Below are positions 62,001 through 64,000 of a stretch of DNA of 64,000 bases, one piece after another. Numbering within the stretch: position 1 is the first letter of the stretch; the number at the start of each line of letters is the position of its first letter. The notes below the pieces were generated by a model, which did no database searches, was not told the DNA's origin, and was given only the letters and a program-made list of their open reading frames with translations. The translations under genes were made by a program, and so were the position numbers. Source of the stretch: Klebsormidium nitens (Eukaryota; Streptophyta; Klebsormidiophyceae; Klebsormidiales; Klebsormidiaceae); NCBI GenBank assembly GCA_000708835.1, contig DF237076.1, positions 1-64,000 on the forward strand, given 5' to 3'.

Positions 62001-64000
62001 TTGGCAGGTTACATGGGGACCCGGTGTCATCTGACTTGCGCTGGGCTTCTTGAGAGTCGACTTCTATAACTTGGAGGCTTGGATTCGACTTACGTAACTT
62101 GGAGGCTTGGATTTGCCTGGCTTGTCTGAAACAAGGTTGAAACAGGCCACGTTCTAGAAGGCCAAGTTGGTAACTTGCCAGCTTCGGAACTGACGGAACC
62201 GATTTGTGGACCAGGCGTGTGGCCAGATCGAGGATCGAGCGTCCATGATTCTCTGCTCTCACTGCGACGCTTCCTACCACGAGGGTTGCCTGGACGAGAG
62301 GTCAACTCCGAACGAAAAGGTAGGCGTCCCTTCACCTCTTCTGTTTCTATGTTGTCCCTTCCTGGGCTCGCGGCAACTTCAGACCTGAACAGCGGTTGTT
62401 TTTTATGGTCGGTATTCGATTGCGGACGGAGTCCGGATGTTCAAAAGTATTCACCGTAGGTGCCATTGGTGGACTTTCTTTACCTGACACTATCGCTAGC
62501 AAGTACGGAAACATCGGCTTCACAAACTGAGAAAATCAATCCTAGCACACAGCCTAATAGGTCTTGCACCCCGCCCTTTTCTGCAGCAACGCAAGCTTGG
62601 CTGGATCTGCCCTGGCTGCTCGTCGTGCGCGTGCGGGACCACGCTGGGCCTCAAGGCCTCCTCGATGCGCTGGTTCCCGCGCAGCGACGGTGGCGTGGTG
62701 TGCACCAAGTGCCTCCGCCAAAAGTCGCGGGGACACCTGTGCTCAGTGTGTCGGACGTCGTTCGAAGATGCGGCCGCGAAGGGCATCAACGAGTGCGCCA
62801 AGTGTTTTCTGAAGGTGCACAAAGGTGAGGGGAAGATGTACTGAATGAACGTCCGTTCCTTTCGGGCTGGTAGAGCTGGTTGGGCCCTGTGGGGAAATAG
62901 ATGGTGTGGCCGGGCGGATGTCTCGTTCTGCTTGCAGCTGTGCGGCTGACGTCCTTACTCAGATTAGACATCAGCAACCAAAACCGTTGCCAGAACATCC
63001 TGCGTCGTTGCCGGTCTCGAAAGTTCATGCATGTACGCTGTGTCAAGAGTCGTGACGCTGATTTGTTTGCTCTGTCACTCTTTATATACTTGTGAGATCA
63101 GTTGTTGTAACACCATCGCTCTCCGGAACAGGCTGCGACCCAAGTCGCCAGACGCCCAAGCCAGGCGCCGCCTACCACTGCCCCTCGTGCCGTAAGTCCG
63201 GAACGCCCAAAACCGCGTCTGGTGTCCAACTTCGGTCTACAAAGAAGCGCCTCAAGGGCGCGCCTGGTACCCCCTCCGCCAGACCCAGCCAAGCCGTCGG
63301 GGGATCCCCCTTCCGCGGCAAAGTGCAACCCCCGACGCTGATTGTGGAGAACCCTGCCGCAGAGGAGGGCACAGCATCCTTGCAAATGGACCCGAGCCTG
63401 GGGGTCGGGGAGCTGGGCTTGACACCGGGCACAATGGCCAGGCTGGGGCTTGACTCCGGGTTCGGGACGGCGTCATTCGCGGAGGAGCAACAGGAGCTGG
63501 AAGCGGACTCGGAGCTTGCGATGCTGTTGAGGACCGGTTCGGACGTCGATCTTGCGAGCATCGGTGGGGGTTTGCTGGGTTCGCTCCAGAGTCCCGAAGG
63601 ACTGGCGTTTCTGCGGACCGGTACGTCGGACGGAGGCGCTTCCGGAAAGGGGGGGGAGCCACAGACGGAAGTTGCGGGAGAGAGCAACGAGCAGGAGGGG
63701 GGTCCCGCAAGACCAGGGACTGCCAAGATGGCGGCGTTCAAAGTACCCCCCCTGATCGTGAACAGCTTCGTGTCCCCCGGGGCGAGCTCGGGGAGCCCTT
63801 TCGGGATGCTTTTCTCGCAGCGCTCGGACCAAGTTGCGCTGCCCAACTTTCTGCCGGGGCAGCTCGACACGCCGAACGTGGCGGGGTCCGGGCTCTGGAA
63901 TAGCCCGCCCGTGGAGGCGCCACCTGGCAGCCAGCTGGACGCAACAGCTGGCGCCGCCGAGGAAGGAAAAAACGGGTTGGGGGGGGCGGACACGCCGCGG
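56075..64000 (+). CDS. Large chromatin-type protein: four C2H2 fingers plus multi-PHD cluster (partial, runs off the edge)
   Basis: Exons are 56075-60262, 60626-61930, 62215-62319, 62587-62824 and 63132 to the window end, all in phase. 2235 residues are visible and no stop is reached. Residues 1-650 are Glu/Lys/Pro-rich and probably disordered, with basic clusters (SRKRKAG). Four C2H2 fingers (C-x2-C-x12-H-x3-H) begin near residues 661, 858, 979 and 1130. All contain RTF then K-A-M/L-Y-G-H-Q-R, a plant-type helix. A first PHD-like cluster spans ~1298-1450 (WLRCGGGCGRYIHQKC, CTICFHWCHAACEGYS). A second spans ~1781-1965 (CVDCGEAYHSFCLEPPL, CSHCDASYHEGCL, GWICPGC, CAKCFLKVHKGC). The Cys/His order resembles the PHD clusters of MLL/KMT2 proteins, which read histone H3 tails. 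A SET domain, if any, would lie beyond the window. A role in nuclear chromatin binding is inferred. The start at 56075 (MSEGKQGEGG) is preferred over 55898. Confidence 0.88.
58440..58595 (+). repeat. 12-bp GGGGTTAAGCCT coding repeat (VKPG units)
   Basis: About six clean and several degenerate copies of a 12-base unit encode Val-Lys-Pro-Gly runs between C2H2 fingers 1 and 2 of the PHD gene (for example PGVKPGVKPGVKPG). It keeps frame and probably forms a flexible basic linker. Confidence 0.85.

Noticed and set aside
63172-63993. 273-codon minus-strand ORF
   Set aside because: It is opposite the in-phase last visible exon of the PHD gene; low-complexity composition only.

Overview
The window is nuclear DNA of a green-lineage eukaryote. 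Its genes are split by many short GT-AG introns. The protein set is plant-like: a Rubisco-methyltransferase-type SET protein with a plastid-like N-terminus, an oxysterol-binding-related protein of plant layout, and C2H2 fingers of the K-x-x-Y/F-G-H plant type. Moderate GC content, GC-rich exons and wide intergenic gaps fit a streptophyte alga such as Klebsormidium, but that placement is inference. I saw no rRNA, tRNA, CRISPR or operon structure.

Layout, left to right. 1.4-5.0 kb (+): an unrecognised basic, low-complexity protein. 6.2-8.1 kb (-): a small secreted Cys-repeat protein with a GPI-anchor-like tail, head to head with a complete short-chain dehydrogenase/reductase at 9.3-12.4 kb (+). 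12.4-15.5 kb: mostly empty, with one weak ORF. 15.6-16.6 kb (-): an intronless protein with four tandem CxxC...CxxC zinc units. 18.2-22.5 kb (-): a protein kinase with a long acidic N-terminal region. 23.8-31.7 kb (-): a 15-exon PH + ORD oxysterol-binding-related protein. 32.9-34.1 kb: a nested inverted-repeat transposon region. 35.5-43.2 kb (-): a 16-exon secreted acetamidase/formamidase-family protein with a MITE in one intron. 44.3-45.4 kb (+): a 97-residue single-pass membrane protein. 45.7-50.2 kb (+): the SET methyltransferase. 51.2-53.4 kb (-): a nuclear-looking protein resembling DUF7918 proteins. 54.06-54.57 kb: a TA-flanked MITE. 56.1 kb to the right edge (+): a very large chromatin-type protein with four C2H2 fingers followed by a multi-PHD cluster, cut by the window end.

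The genes do not form one pathway; this looks like an ordinary stretch of gene-bearing chromosome. For most multi-exon genes I joined exons by hand and checked that every splice phase closes. Complete closed models were obtained for the Cys-repeat protein, the SDR, kinase, ORP, formamidase-like, small membrane, SET and DUF7918-like genes. The most unusual items are the Cys-repeat GPI-type protein, the C2H2-plus-PHD fusion, the four-unit zinc protein, and three inverted-repeat elements, one of which has an apparent empty-site copy nearby.
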